From Oceanococcus sp. (GTDB lineage Bacteria; Pseudomonadota; Gammaproteobacteria; Nevskiales; Oceanococcaceae), in the NCBI GenBank assembly GCA_030147945.1, contig JASBUL010000016.1:1-64000 (forward strand): a DNA stretch of 64,000 bases. The letters are read 5' to 3'. Position 1 is the stretch's first letter. Every line of letters begins with the position of its first letter. The notes under the pieces were generated by a model. The model worked only from the letters and a program-made list of their open reading frames with translations, did not search any database and was not told the origin of the DNA. The translations under genes and the position numbers were made by a program. Of the stretch, positions 17,888 to 26,626 are shown one piece after another.

Positions 17888-17944
17888 CGGCGCGACGGCA
17901 GTTCAGTAAAATTTCCCGATTTCAGAATTCACGCCGGAGCGCAC

Positions 17945-18268
17945 ATGGCTTTTGTCGTCACCGAAAACTGCATCAAGTGCAAATACACCGACTGCGTCGA
18001 GGTATGTCCTGTGGACTGCTTCCACGAAGGCCCGAACTTTTTGGTGATCGATCCCGAAGAGTGCATCGACTGCACGCTGTGCGAACCCGAATGCCCTGCT
18101 GAGGCCATCTTCGCCGAGGACGACCTGCCCGAAGATCAGGCGCATTTCCTCGAACTGAACGAAGCGCTGTCCAAAGCCTGGCCGGTCATTCGCGAGCAGA
18201 AAGATCCGCCTGCAGACGCCGCCGAATGGGACGGCAAGCCCGGCAAGCTGGAGCTACTCGAGCAGTAA
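17945..18268 (+). CDS. fdxA: Ferredoxin FdxA, [3Fe-4S][4Fe-4S] type
   Basis: A 107-residue seven-iron ferredoxin, an electron carrier of the Azotobacter FdI family. Cysteine ligands are in [17 protein letters not shown] and [12 protein letters not shown]. The [20 protein letters not shown] core is strongly conserved. The C-terminal extension after residue 60 is typical of FdxA. A GGAG element lies just before the ATG. Redox partners are not obvious in the window. Confidence 0.95.
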   Translation: MAFVVTENCIKCKYTDCVEVCPVDCFHEGPNFLVIDPEECIDCTLCEPECPAEAIFAEDDLPEDQAHFLELNEALSKAWPVIREQKDPPADAAEWDGKPGKLELLEQ

Positions 18269-18278
18269 CAACACCGTT

Positions 18279-18297
18279 GCCGGGCGCAAAGCCCGGC
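18279..18297. terminator. Possible hairpin terminator after fdxA
   Basis: GCCGGGC and GCCCGGC pair across a five-base loop between the convergent fdxA and the small unknown gene. No T tract follows on either strand, so intrinsic termination is weakly supported. Confidence 0.35.
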
Positions 18298-18303
18298 GCG
18301 ATC

Positions 18304-18648
18304 TCAGGCGGCGCGATTCGCGCCGTGCTGAGCGGCGGTGATAAAGCGCCCTTCGGGTGAGCTTTTCACGCCATCCAGGAAGCGGTAGCGATAGGCCCGG
18401 CCCGGCATCAACCCCATGACCGGAATACGCACTTCCGGCTCGCCATCGGCCTTGACCAGACACAGGCCATAGCGCACAGGATCAACCGCATCCTGTTCAA
18501 ACACCTCCCAGATCAGGCTGCGCCCGGTCAGCGCAGCGTCGTCAAAGCGCGCCGCAATCAGCGCGGCATCCTGACTCACATAAGGTACGCTGAGTTCCAA
18601 AGGCGCTGACGCATTGGCGAGCGTGGGCAATTGATCCATAGTTTTCAT
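18304..18648 (-). CDS. Hypothetical protein with a fibronectin-III/PhoD-N-like fold
   Basis: A 114-residue protein with no signal peptide, which I cannot assign. The C-terminal half (VMGLMPGRAYRYRFLDG, then SPEGRFIT) resembles the beta-sandwich linker found in PhoD N-terminal and fibronectin III domains (GLxPGTxYxYRF...SPxGxFxT). ATG 18648 has GAGAAAG upstream; an ATG at 18666 is an alternative. It is divergent from the phzF-like gene, with 84 bases between them. Confidence 0.6.
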   Translation of the reverse strand: MKTMDQLPTLANASAPLELSVPYVSQDAALIAARFDDAALTGRSLIWEVFEQDAVDPVRYGLCLVKADGEPEVRIPVMGLMPGRAYRYRFLDGVKSSPEGRFITAAQHGANRAA

Positions 18649-18732
18649 CGTTTCACTTTCTCTCATCTTTATATGCGTCGCGGATTTTGTCCTTGACGTG
18701 TGAACGTTTGATGTCATCTGGGACAAGCAACA

Positions 18733-19530
18733 ATGACGCCAGTTCCTGTTTATCAGATCGATGCCTTTACGCAGCGCCTGTTTGGCGGCAATCCAGCTGC
18801 CCTGGTCACGCTGGACAAATGGTTGCCAGACCCGCTGCTGCAGAGCATCGCGGCAGAAAACAACTTGTCGGAAACGGTCTACCTGGTGCGCACACCGGAT
18901 GCCCCCGCGGACTACGCCATGCGCTGGTTCACCCCAAGCCACGAGGTCGAACTGTGCGGCCATGCCACCCTGGCTAGCGCCTGGTGGCTATTTCAGCATG
19001 GCGGCTGGTCGCACGACAGCGTGACTTTCGACACCCGCAGCGGCATCCTGCGCGCGCACCGCAATCAGGATAAGGTGGATATCGACCTGCCAGCCCGCCC
19101 CTCGCAAGCTGATGACAGTGCCCTGCCCTGCATACAGGCCGCGCTGGGCAGGACACCATCGCACCTGCGGCGCGGCGCCAACTGGATCGCCGTTTTTGAC
19201 GACGAGGACAGTATCCACCAGCTGAAACCGGATTTCCGCAGCCTGGCAGACCTGCACCCACTCGGTCTGATCGTGACCGCGCCCGGTAGCGACGCGGACA
19301 TCGTTTCGCGCTACTTCGCGCCATCATTCGGCATCGACGAGGATCCGGTCACCGGCTCCGCTCATGCCGATCTGGCGCCCTACTGGTGCGACCGACTGGG
19401 CCGCAGCCACCTGCGTGCCCAACAGCTCTCGCAACGCGGCGGTGAGCTTGAACTGACGCTGAACGATGACCGCGTGCAACTGCGCGGTGATTGCCGCCTG
19501 TTTCTGCGTGGTGAAATACTGCTGCCCTGA
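18733..19530 (+). CDS. PhzF family isomerase/epimerase
   Basis: A 265-residue protein of the diaminopimelate-epimerase-like fold. Family hallmarks are FGGNPAALV near residue 17, the catalytic glutamate in NNLSETVYLV (about 45), TPSHEVELCGHATL, and the second-half motif FGIDEDPVTGSAHADLAPYW. PhzF proper acts in phenazine synthesis; most relatives, including this isolated one, have unknown substrates. It is followed 26 bases later by the isomerase gene, with the AlkK-type ligase next. Confidence 0.88.
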   Translation: MTPVPVYQIDAFTQRLFGGNPAALVTLDKWLPDPLLQSIAAENNLSETVYLVRTPDAPADYAMRWFTPSHEVELCGHATLASAWWLFQHGGWSHDSVTFDTRSGILRAHRNQDKVDIDLPARPSQADDSALPCIQAALGRTPSHLRRGANWIAVFDDEDSIHQLKPDFRSLADLHPLGLIVTAPGSDADIVSRYFAPSFGIDEDPVTGSAHADLAPYWCDRLGRSHLRAQQLSQRGGELELTLNDDRVQLRGDCRLFLRGEILLP

Positions 19531-19556
19531 TTTGGCGCAGCCCGGAGAGCACACAC

Positions 19557-20204
19557 ATGACGCGCGTTGATTTCTGGTTCGATTACATCTCACACAATGC
19601 CTACCTGGCGTGGCACGGCCTCAAGCCGATTGCCGCAGCGCATGATCTGGCCATCACCCCGCAACCGGTGGTCTTCGCCGGACTGCTGAATCACTACGGC
19701 GGCAAAGGACCTGCGGAGCTGCCGGCAAAATCACAATGGATGCTCAAGAATGTCCTGCGCAAAGCGCGCCAGCTGGATCTGCCGCTGCGTCCACCGGCCA
19801 GCCATCCGTTCAATCCGTTGCTCAGCCTGCGCGCCACCCTGGCAATAGAGGACACCGCCACGCGCACACGCTTCATCGACAGCATGTTCCATGCGGTCTG
19901 GGCGGACAGCCGCGATCCCAGCGCCGCACAGACCATCAGCGACTGCGCCGCGCAGGCCGGCTGTGATGGCGAGCAGATTCTGGCCCAGGCCAGCGACCCC
20001 GACATCAAGGATGCGCTGCACAACCAGACGCGCGAAGCCATCCGCCGCAAAGTATTCGGCGTACCCAGTATTTTGATAGGTGACGAATTGTTCTGGGGTT
20101 ACGATGATCTGGTCTTCATGCGCCAGCACCTTGAGGGCAGCGACCCGCTGGACAGCAACGATTTGCAGCAATGGCAGCGCGTACGGCCCTCGGCCCGGCG
20201 CTGA
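19557..20204 (+). CDS. 2-hydroxychromene-2-carboxylate isomerase family protein (DsbA superfamily)
   Basis: A 215-residue thioredoxin-fold protein of the GST-kappa/HCCA isomerase group. The N-terminal VDFWFDYISHNAYLAW motif carries the Tyr/Ser-type site in place of a CxxC, and VFGVPSILIGDELFWGYD near residues 165-185 is the conserved cis-Pro region. In naphthalene catabolism such enzymes isomerise 2-hydroxychromene-2-carboxylate using glutathione. No ring-cleavage genes are in the window, so the true substrate is open. Confidence 0.85.
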   Translation: MTRVDFWFDYISHNAYLAWHGLKPIAAAHDLAITPQPVVFAGLLNHYGGKGPAELPAKSQWMLKNVLRKARQLDLPLRPPASHPFNPLLSLRATLAIEDTATRTRFIDSMFHAVWADSRDPSAAQTISDCAAQAGCDGEQILAQASDPDIKDALHNQTREAIRRKVFGVPSILIGDELFWGYDDLVFMRQHLEGSDPLDSNDLQQWQRVRPSARR

Positions 20205-20244
20205 CCTCAAAAAAACCAATCACATCAAAACCCAAGGAGACAAC

Positions 20245-21858
20245 ATGCTCGGTCAAATGATGAACGTGCCGTTGACCATCAGCACACTGATCCGCCACGC
20301 CGCGCGCAATCATCCCAACACGGAGATCGTATCGGTCACCGGCGACAACCCACGTCACCGCACGACCATGGGCGCGGCCCTTGGGCGCGCCGCACAGCTG
20401 GCGAACGCGCTGAGCGCCATGGGCATCCAGCCGGGCGACCGTGTCGCCACCCTGGCCTGGAACGACTACCGCCACTTCGAAGCGTATTACGGCGTATCCG
20501 GCATGGGTGCGGTGCTGCACACCATCAACCCGCGCCTGTTTCCCGAACAGATCGCCTACATCATCAACCACGCCGAAGATCGCGTGCTGATGATCGACCC
20601 CATGTTCATCCCGCTGATTGCCGCCATTCGCAGCGAGCTCAAGACGCTGGAGAAAATCGTGGTTCTGGCCCCGGCCGATGCCGCGCTGGACGAGGGTCAG
20701 ATCAGCTACGAAGCCTGGCTGGACGGCCAACCGAGCACGTTCGACTGGCCGGAGATTGACGAGAACGCGGCCAGCTCGATCTGCTACACCTCCGGCACCA
20801 CCGGCAACCCCAAGGGCGTGGTCTACTCGCATCGCTCCACGGTGCTGCACGCCATGGCGGCTGTCGCAGCCGACGCGCTAGCCCTGTCGGTGCGCGATGC
20901 TGTGCTGCCCGTTGTGCCCATGTTCCACGTCAATGCCTGGGGCATCCCGTACGCCGCCGCCATGTGCGGCTGCAAGCTGGTTTTCCCGGGCCCCAAGATG
21001 GGTGACGGCGAAACCCTGCAGGATCTCATCGAATCGGAAAGCGTCACCCTGGCCGCCGGGGTGCCCACCGTATGGCTGGGCCTGCTCCAGTATCTTGAGA
21101 AATCCGGCAAATCACTGCCCTCGCTGGAGCGCACGGTGGTGGGCGGTTCGGCCTGCCCGATCGCCATCATGCAAGCCTTCAAGGACAAATATGATGTCGA
21201 TACTCTGCATGCCTGGGGTATGACCGAAATGAGCCCGCTGGGCACCGTCAACGTGCCCAAACGCGATGCCGACAACTTAAGTCGCGATGATTACTGGAAG
21301 CTGAAGGCCAAGCAGGGCCGTGCGGTTTACGGCGTGGAGATGAAAATCGTCAACGACGACGGGGTCGAGCAACCCTGGGATGGCAAGTCCGTCGGCAACC
21401 TCAAGGTGCGCGGCCCATGGATCTGCTCCGAGTACTACAAGCTGCCGGGCAACGACGCGCATGATGCCGATGGCTGGTTCTCGACCGGCGATGTGGCCTC
21501 GATTGACGCGGATGGCTTCATGCAGATCACCGACCGGACCAAGGACGTGATCAAATCCGGCGGCGAGTGGATCAGTTCGATCGAGCTGGAAAACGCAGCA
21601 CTCGGTCACCCTGCGGTGGCCGAAGCCGCCGTGATCGGGATCGCCCATCCCAAATGGGACGAACGCCCGCTGCTCATTATCGTGCCCAAGGACCAGCCGC
21701 CGGCCAAGGACGAGGTGCTGGCGTATCTGTCAGACAAGGTGGCCAAGTGGTGGCTCCCGGATGACATCGCTTTTGTGGACGAAATCCCCAAAACCGCCAC
21801 CGGCAAAATCCAGAAACTGACCCTGCGCGAACAGTTCGCCGATTTTTCGTTTGACTGA
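20245..21858 (+). CDS. alkK: Medium-chain acyl-CoA synthetase, AlkK type
   Basis: ATP-dependent ligase activating fatty acids to acyl-CoA (537 residues). The AMP-binding P-loop is [11 protein letters not shown], the second motif GMTEMSPLG, and the C-terminal hinge region [17 protein letters not shown] is followed by the catalytic lysine in TATGKIQK. The [16 protein letters not shown] opening is characteristic of AlkK and related fatty-acyl-CoA synthases. AAGGAGA sits seven bases before ATG 20245. It is consistent with use of alkane-derived fatty acids, but substrate chain length is inference. Confidence 0.88.
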   Translation: MLGQMMNVPLTISTLIRHAARNHPNTEIVSVTGDNPRHRTTMGAALGRAAQLANALSAMGIQPGDRVATLAWNDYRHFEAYYGVSGMGAVLHTINPRLFPEQIAYIINHAEDRVLMIDPMFIPLIAAIRSELKTLEKIVVLAPADAALDEGQISYEAWLDGQPSTFDWPEIDENAASSICYTSGTTGNPKGVVYSHRSTVLHAMAAVAADALALSVRDAVLPVVPMFHVNAWGIPYAAAMCGCKLVFPGPKMGDGETLQDLIESESVTLAAGVPTVWLGLLQYLEKSGKSLPSLERTVVGGSACPIAIMQAFKDKYDVDTLHAWGMTEMSPLGTVNVPKRDADNLSRDDYWKLKAKQGRAVYGVEMKIVNDDGVEQPWDGKSVGNLKVRGPWICSEYYKLPGNDAHDADGWFSTGDVASIDADGFMQITDRTKDVIKSGGEWISSIELENAALGHPAVAEAAVIGIAHPKWDERPLLIIVPKDQPPAKDEVLAYLSDKVAKWWLPDDIAFVDEIPKTATGKIQKLTLREQFADFSFD

Positions 21859-21872
21859 ATGAGCTGAGGCGC

Positions 21873-22880
21873 TCAGTCGTCCCAGTCCGCCACCTCGCGC
21901 AGCACGGTTGTGGCATAGCAGCCTGCGGGCAGTTCGAAGCTGACCCGCAGGCTGTCGTCATCCAGCCATTGCCAGGCCAGGCCATCCGGCTTGACCCGCA
22001 ACGGTCTGCGATCCTGCTTCAGCCCCGCCCTTTCGAGCCCCTCGCACAACGCCTCATCGGCGCCCGCGACAGACTGCTCCAGTTGCCCGGCCTGCCCTGT
22101 GCTGGGCAAACGACCACGCCCCCACAACGGCCCTGACGGATGAACATCGCCCTGGGCAAGTCGCGCACCCTGATCCTCACCATCAGCTGCAAACCAGCTG
22201 TGCGAGGCATTCAGACAGTAGACCTCACCGTCCAGGGCCTGACACCAGCTACCGTCCGCCACCCGCTGGGCGAGCACCGCGTTGAACAGATGTGAGCGCG
22301 CCGCTGAGGTCAGCACGCTGCGCAGATGACGCGGTACCCGCGCCCCGGCGAACATGGCGCGCGCCTTGTCCAGATTGTCGCCATCGCGACCGAAGCGCTG
22401 CTCGCCGAAGTAATTGGGGACACCATGCGTGAGCAGAGCCTGCAGACGCCGCTCGGCCTCTGCGCGCTCGCCCTCAACCTGACGCAGGGTAATCTCGAAA
22501 CGATTACCGCGCAGCGCGCCGCGACGCAACTTGCGATCGTGCCGCGATTCAGCCACCACCTCTACACCATCGAGCCCGAGCTGTGACCAATCTGGCGCGT
22601 CACGGCCCGGCATCTGTACGGTGAACACTTGCGTCGTGATCGCATGCCGATCCTTGAGTCCGGCGTAACCAACGGCCATCGGCGCAACACCCGCAAAACG
22701 AGCCAGCTGACGGGCCAACCATTCGGTGTTGTTGGATTGCTTGCGAACCACCAACCAGACATGTTCGCCGTGACCTGCAGGCTCGAAGCCGAGGTTTTCC
22801 TCAACCACGAAATCGGACGCTTGCTGGCGAAGACGCGCACGCAGCGCGGGGCCACCATGAGCGTAGGGCAATGCATTCAT
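21873..22880 (-). CDS. truD: tRNA pseudouridine(13) synthase TruD
   Basis: Makes pseudouridine 13 in tRNA-Glu and other tRNAs. The catalytic aspartate lies in the invariant GLKDRHA motif (about residue 77 from ATG 22880), with FxxxVNRFG-like NYFGEQRFGRDGDN downstream. It stands alone here, whereas in many gammaproteobacteria truD is in the ispDF-truD-surE cluster. The gene directly follows the tRNA-Ala/tRNA-Glu operon, whose terminator ends just before it. TruD's known substrate includes tRNA-Glu. Confidence 0.93.
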   Translation of the reverse strand: MNALPYAHGGPALRARLRQQASDFVVEENLGFEPAGHGEHVWLVVRKQSNNTEWLARQLARFAGVAPMAVGYAGLKDRHAITTQVFTVQMPGRDAPDWSQLGLDGVEVVAESRHDRKLRRGALRGNRFEITLRQVEGERAEAERRLQALLTHGVPNYFGEQRFGRDGDNLDKARAMFAGARVPRHLRSVLTSAARSHLFNAVLAQRVADGSWCQALDGEVYCLNASHSWFAADGEDQGARLAQGDVHPSGPLWGRGRLPSTGQAGQLEQSVAGADEALCEGLERAGLKQDRRPLRVKPDGLAWQWLDDDSLRVSFELPAGCYATTVLREVADWDD

Positions 22881-22899
22881 GCACACACACCGCAGAAAT

Positions 22900-22925
22900 G
22901 AAAACGCCCGCAAGATGCGGGCGAA
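22900..22925 (-). terminator. Terminator of the tRNA-Ala/tRNA-Glu operon
   Basis: Minus-strand stem CGCCCGC/GCGGGCG (22905-22911 with 22916-22922) with a four-T run and further T-rich sequence. It is placed right after the CCA end of tRNA-Glu and before truD. Confidence 0.8.
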
Positions 22926-22931
22926 ATCAAA

Positions 22932-23007
22932 TGGCGTCCCCTAGGGGATTCGAACCCCTGTCGCCGCCGTGAAAGGGCGGTGTCCTAGGCCTCTAGACGA
23001 AGGGGAC
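22932..23007 (-). tRNA. tRNA-Glu (anticodon UUC)
   Basis: A 76-base cloverleaf on the minus strand beginning GTCCCCTTCGTCTAGAGGCC and ending with encoded CCA. The anticodon loop CTTTCAC gives UUC, and the T arm GGTTCGAATCC is present. It is the second gene of a two-tRNA operon after tRNA-Ala. Confidence 0.95.
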
Positions 23008-23034
23008 ACAGGACTTTTTACCTTGGCCGGTATT

Positions 23035-23110
23035 TGGTGGAGCTAGGCGGGATCGAACCGCCGACCTCCTGCATGCCATGCAGGCGCTCTCCCAGCTGAG
23101 CTATAGCCCC
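23035..23110 (-). tRNA. tRNA-Ala (anticodon GGC)
   Basis: A 76-base cloverleaf on the minus strand beginning GGGGCTATAGCTCAGCTGGG, with anticodon loop ATGGCAT, T arm GGTTCGATCCC and encoded CCA. It is first in the operon, 27 bases ahead of tRNA-Glu. It is separate from the rRNA spacer tRNA-Ala, which normally carries UGC. Confidence 0.95.
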
Positions 23111-23126
23111 GGCTAAAGAGCGGCGC

Positions 23127-23155
23127 ATTTTAGGGAGTTCTCCCACACTGCGCAA
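23127..23155 (-). promoter_or_regulatory. Promoter of the tRNA-Ala/tRNA-Glu operon
   Basis: Minus-strand -35 TTGCGC (23150-23155) and -10 TAAAAT (23127-23132) with a 17-base spacer. A run of A lies upstream, and a GC-rich discriminator (GCGCCGC) follows. The tRNA begins 16 bases after the -10. Confidence 0.7.
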
Positions 23156-23203
23156 GTCCTTTTCGAGTTTTTTTAACCAGGCCGATTGCGAGCTCACTTT
23201 CGC

Positions 23204-24001
23204 CTAGGAGCGGCAGCCCGGCTTGCGCCCTGCACGCTGCGCCGCTTCGTAGTCCGGCATCACCTCAGGGATGTGGGCCTGAAGGTCGGCAATGCGTGTG
23301 GCATGGGATGGGTGCGTGGACATGAACTCGGGCGGCGCACCGCCACCCTGACTGGCCATGTTCTGCCACAGATTGACGCTTTGCCGCGGATCAAAGCCCG
23401 CCTTGGCCATGATCGCCAGCCCCATGATGTCGGCTTCGGACTCGTGCGCACGCGAAAATGGCAGCAACACACCAACCTGCGTGCCCAACCCGAGCAACGA
23501 CATCGCCGTTTGCTGGGTCGCCGGTCCGTAGGCACCAGCCACCGCATCAACAACGGTCATCCCCAGATTGGCCAGCGTACTCGCTGATGCACGTTCGTTG
23601 CTGTGCTCGGCCAGCACGTGCCCCACCTCATGGCCGATGACGGCAGCCAGCTGGCTCTGATTGTCGGCGACCTTCAACAGCCCGGTATGAACGCCGATCT
23701 TGCCGCCGGGCAAGGCGAAGGCATTGGCCGATTCATCCTCGAACAGCGTCACCTCCCACTCGCCACCAACCACCCCGGTGATGGCATTGGCGACACAGCT
23801 CACGTAGCGGGTGGCCTGCGCATCCTTGCTGATGGCCTGTTCCTGCTTGAGCTGCGCATAGGCCTCCGCCCCCATCGCGTTCATCTGCTCGGCACCCATG
23901 AGCTTGATCGTCTTGCGCCCGGTCGGGGAGGTGGCACAACCCACCGCCACAATGACGGCGATACCCGAGATGAGCCAATATCTGATCCTGGAATTCACCA
24001 C
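23204..24001 (-). CDS. M48 family metallopeptidase, lipoprotein
   Basis: Periplasmic, outer-membrane-anchored zinc protease of the LoiP/BepA-like group, 265 residues. The lipobox AVGC places the lipidated cysteine at 22. The zinc motif HEVGH is at 124-128, with the third ligand in ESEADIMG. Such proteases help outer-membrane protein quality control. The start is a GTG at 24001, with GGAGA upstream; the nearby ATG is out of frame. Confidence 0.9.
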   Translation of the reverse strand: MVNSRIRYWLISGIAVIVAVGCATSPTGRKTIKLMGAEQMNAMGAEAYAQLKQEQAISKDAQATRYVSCVANAITGVVGGEWEVTLFEDESANAFALPGGKIGVHTGLLKVADNQSQLAAVIGHEVGHVLAEHSNERASASTLANLGMTVVDAVAGAYGPATQQTAMSLLGLGTQVGVLLPFSRAHESEADIMGLAIMAKAGFDPRQSVNLWQNMASQGGGAPPEFMSTHPSHATRIADLQAHIPEVMPDYEAAQRAGRKPGCRS

Positions 24002-24145
24002 ATTCTCTCCAATGTCCTGTACCTCGCGGCGGTGCGAAAGTGTCCCACACCTGAGCCACGGCGGCGTTAAAGTCCACTTAATCTGGTCTGAGGCAGGCTA
24101 CAACTCATCAATGAACATTTGCGACCTGATCCGGTCTTTGTCTGC

Positions 24146-26185
24146 ATGAAAAACATTCTGTTCCTGCTCGGCCTGGTCCTGAGCACTCTCAGCAGCCCGG
24201 CATCAAGTGCCGGCAGCGGGCAGGTTGCCTCCCAGATTTTCGCTGGCCCGGCACCTGATGGGCGGGATTTTCTGATCGCCCTGGAGCTGTCTCCCAATAC
24301 CGGCTGGCATACCTACTGGGACAATCCCGGCGATGCCGGGCTGGGCACGCGCATTCGCTGGACCCTGCCACAGGGCGTGCAGGCCGGGCCGATTCTGTGG
24401 CCCACGCCCAAAGCCTACCTGGAAGGCGATCTGCAGACCTACGGCTATGGCGACACCCACACTCTGCTGACTCGACTCAGCATACCGCCAGAAACGCCTG
24501 ACAACGCGCTGATCAGCCTCAAAGCGCGCTGGCTGGTGTGCAAGGACATCTGCATCCCCGAATCTGCCGATCACCAGATCAGCGTGGCCGAGGTTCGCGA
24601 GGGTGGCATGCAGGACCTGCTCGCTGAGGCCCTGCAGGCCCTGCCGGAAAGCCTCCACAACAGCGGCCATTTCAGCCTCGACAACGGCCGTGTGTACAGC
24701 CTCATTCCGCTGCCTGCCGACGCGCTGGCTGGCGCCAGCAACCCGCAGTGGTTCCCGGCTCAGCCCAAGTTCATTGCGCATGCAGGCGAGGTGCGCTGGC
24801 AGCGCGGCGATGCCGGCATCGTCATCAGCAACCCTCAGCACCCCGATTTTCGCCAACCCGAACAGACTGTCAGCGGCGTACTCAGCGTGGATCTTGAAGG
24901 CCGCCGCCACGCCATAGAAGTGACGCTGACAGCAGGCGCGGTCCCCACAGACCTGCCGCCCTGGAACGCGGCGCCCGCGGCAACCACGACGCCACTGTGG
25001 ACCATCCTGCTGATGGCCTTTGCCGGCGGCCTGATCCTCAACCTGATGCCGTGCGTATTCCCGGTCCTGACGCTCAAGGCCATGAATCTGGCACGCGCGC
25101 CGTCGCTGACCGAAAAGCGTGCGGAAAGCCTTGCCTACACCTTGGGCGTGGTGCTCTCATTCCTGCTGATTGCCGCTTTGCTGCTGGCTCTGCGCGCTGG
25201 CGGCGCAGCCCTGGGCTGGGGTTTTCAATTGCAGAATCCGGTGGTGGTCAGCCTGCTGGCGGCACTGATGCTGGTGCTGGGCCTGGCCCTGCTCGGCTGG
25301 AGCCAGCTGGGCATGGGCCTGATGGGCACCGGACAAAGCCTGACACAGCAATCCGGCCTGCGCGGCGCCTTCTTCACCGGCGTACTGGCCGCGGTCGTGG
25401 CCAGCCCATGCACAGCGCCTTTCATGGGCGGCGCGCTGGGTTACGCCGTGTTGCAACCCGCACCGGTGGCGCTGGGCATTTTCGCCGCTCTGGGGCTGGG
25501 TCTGGCAGCTCCGTTTGCGCTACTGCCCTGGGTCCCTGCACTGGCTCAGCGCCTGCCCAAGCCGGGCCCGTGGATGGAAACGCTCAAACACTGGATGGCC
25601 GTACCGCTGCTGTTGACCGCCACCTGGCTGTACTGGGTGCTGTGGCGTCAGGCGGGCAACCCCGGCTTGCTGCTGGGGCTGACTGGCGCGGCCGTGCTGG
25701 CCTATGGCCTGCGACAGAAACCCGGGGAGCAACGCAGCCCGCTCAAGCGCATCGCAGCGGTGGGCGGTCTTGCCCTGGCGGTGACGCCACTGTGGGCACC
25801 AGCGCCCGAGGCCCGCGAAATCAGCGGCAACTGGCAGAGCTGGTCAGCTCAGCGCGTGCTCGAGGCGCAGTCACAAGGACGCATGGTGTTCGTCGACTTC
25901 ACCGCCGACTGGTGCCTGTCCTGCCTGGCCAATGAACGTACCGTGCTGGCCAGCAACGAAGTACAAACGCTGTTCAAGCAGCACGACACCCTGCTGCTCA
26001 AGGCAGACTGGACCCAGTACGACCCGGCCATCACCGCCGCCCTGGCCGAATTCGGTCGCAACGGGGTGCCGCTGTATCTGGTCTATCCGCCCGGCGGCGG
26101 CGCAGCCGAAGTGCTGCCGCAATTGCTGACTCGCGGAGTCGTGCGCAGCGCCCTGCAACGCGCAGCCGATGCGCCAGCGTCGTAA
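24146..26185 (+). CDS. DsbD/ScsB-family protein-disulfide reductase
   Basis: A 679-residue thiol transporter that passes electrons from cytosolic thioredoxin to the periplasm. A signal peptide (MKNILFLLGLVLSTLSS) is followed by an N-terminal periplasmic domain with a CKDIC cysteine pair. A CcdA-like membrane domain of about eight helices carries LMPCVFPVLTLK and ASPCTAPFMGG, and a C-terminal thioredoxin domain has the site ADWCLSCLANE. The long N-terminal domain is more like ScsB than classical DsbD. Targets are not indicated by the neighbours. Confidence 0.88.
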   Translation: MKNILFLLGLVLSTLSSPASSAGSGQVASQIFAGPAPDGRDFLIALELSPNTGWHTYWDNPGDAGLGTRIRWTLPQGVQAGPILWPTPKAYLEGDLQTYGYGDTHTLLTRLSIPPETPDNALISLKARWLVCKDICIPESADHQISVAEVREGGMQDLLAEALQALPESLHNSGHFSLDNGRVYSLIPLPADALAGASNPQWFPAQPKFIAHAGEVRWQRGDAGIVISNPQHPDFRQPEQTVSGVLSVDLEGRRHAIEVTLTAGAVPTDLPPWNAAPAATTTPLWTILLMAFAGGLILNLMPCVFPVLTLKAMNLARAPSLTEKRAESLAYTLGVVLSFLLIAALLLALRAGGAALGWGFQLQNPVVVSLLAALMLVLGLALLGWSQLGMGLMGTGQSLTQQSGLRGAFFTGVLAAVVASPCTAPFMGGALGYAVLQPAPVALGIFAALGLGLAAPFALLPWVPALAQRLPKPGPWMETLKHWMAVPLLLTATWLYWVLWRQAGNPGLLLGLTGAAVLAYGLRQKPGEQRSPLKRIAAVGGLALAVTPLWAPAPEAREISGNWQSWSAQRVLEAQSQGRMVFVDFTADWCLSCLANERTVLASNEVQTLFKQHDTLLLKADWTQYDPAITAALAEFGRNGVPLYLVYPPGGGAAEVLPQLLTRGVVRSALQRAADAPAS

Positions 26186-26236
26186 GCCGCGTGCACTATG
26201 GGCCTGCGCCAAGCGCAGGCCACGAGCAGGCTTGGG

Positions 26237-26497
26237 CTAATCGATGCCCTTGGCCGAGAGGAAAATCACGCTCTCGCCGACGATCTTGGCATCCACGTAC
26301 TTGTCATCCTTGCCCCAACGGCACGACTTGGTGTTGACCACCGCGCTGCACTCGGTGGGCTCACCAAGTATGGCGACCACTTCGTCGTAGGGCATGCCGA
26401 CCTCGAGCTTGTCGTAATTCTCGGCGCTCAGACGGTCACATCCGACCAGAGCGAGGCACAAGGCGGCGAGCAGGAAAGGCGAGCTTGACTTCATCAT
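26237..26497 (-). CDS. Small lipoprotein, DUF3862/BamE-like fold
   Basis: An 86-residue exported protein. The signal peptide ends in lipobox LVGC, with the lipidated Cys at residue 20. The body (YDKLEVGMPYDEVVAILGEP, then a C...C pair) resembles DUF3862 and SmpA/BamE-like beta-sandwich modules with the characteristic VGMxxxEVxxxLG motif. Function is unknown; an envelope location is expected. It is divergent from the acyl-CoA dehydrogenase. The reading frame stays open far upstream of 26497, but that part is antisense to the dehydrogenase. Confidence 0.8.
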   Translation of the reverse strand: MMKSSSPFLLAALCLALVGCDRLSAENYDKLEVGMPYDEVVAILGEPTECSAVVNTKSCRWGKDDKYVDAKIVGESVIFLSAKGID

Positions 26498-26626
26498 GAA
26501 CAATCTACGCTTTGGGTCTCCAAGCCCGGATTGTAATGCATCCAATGCGTCACGGAAGTGCGTAGAAAAGGAAGACAAAACCCGCGTGATAATATTCGCG
26601 CCCCCTTTACATAAATAGACAGCACG

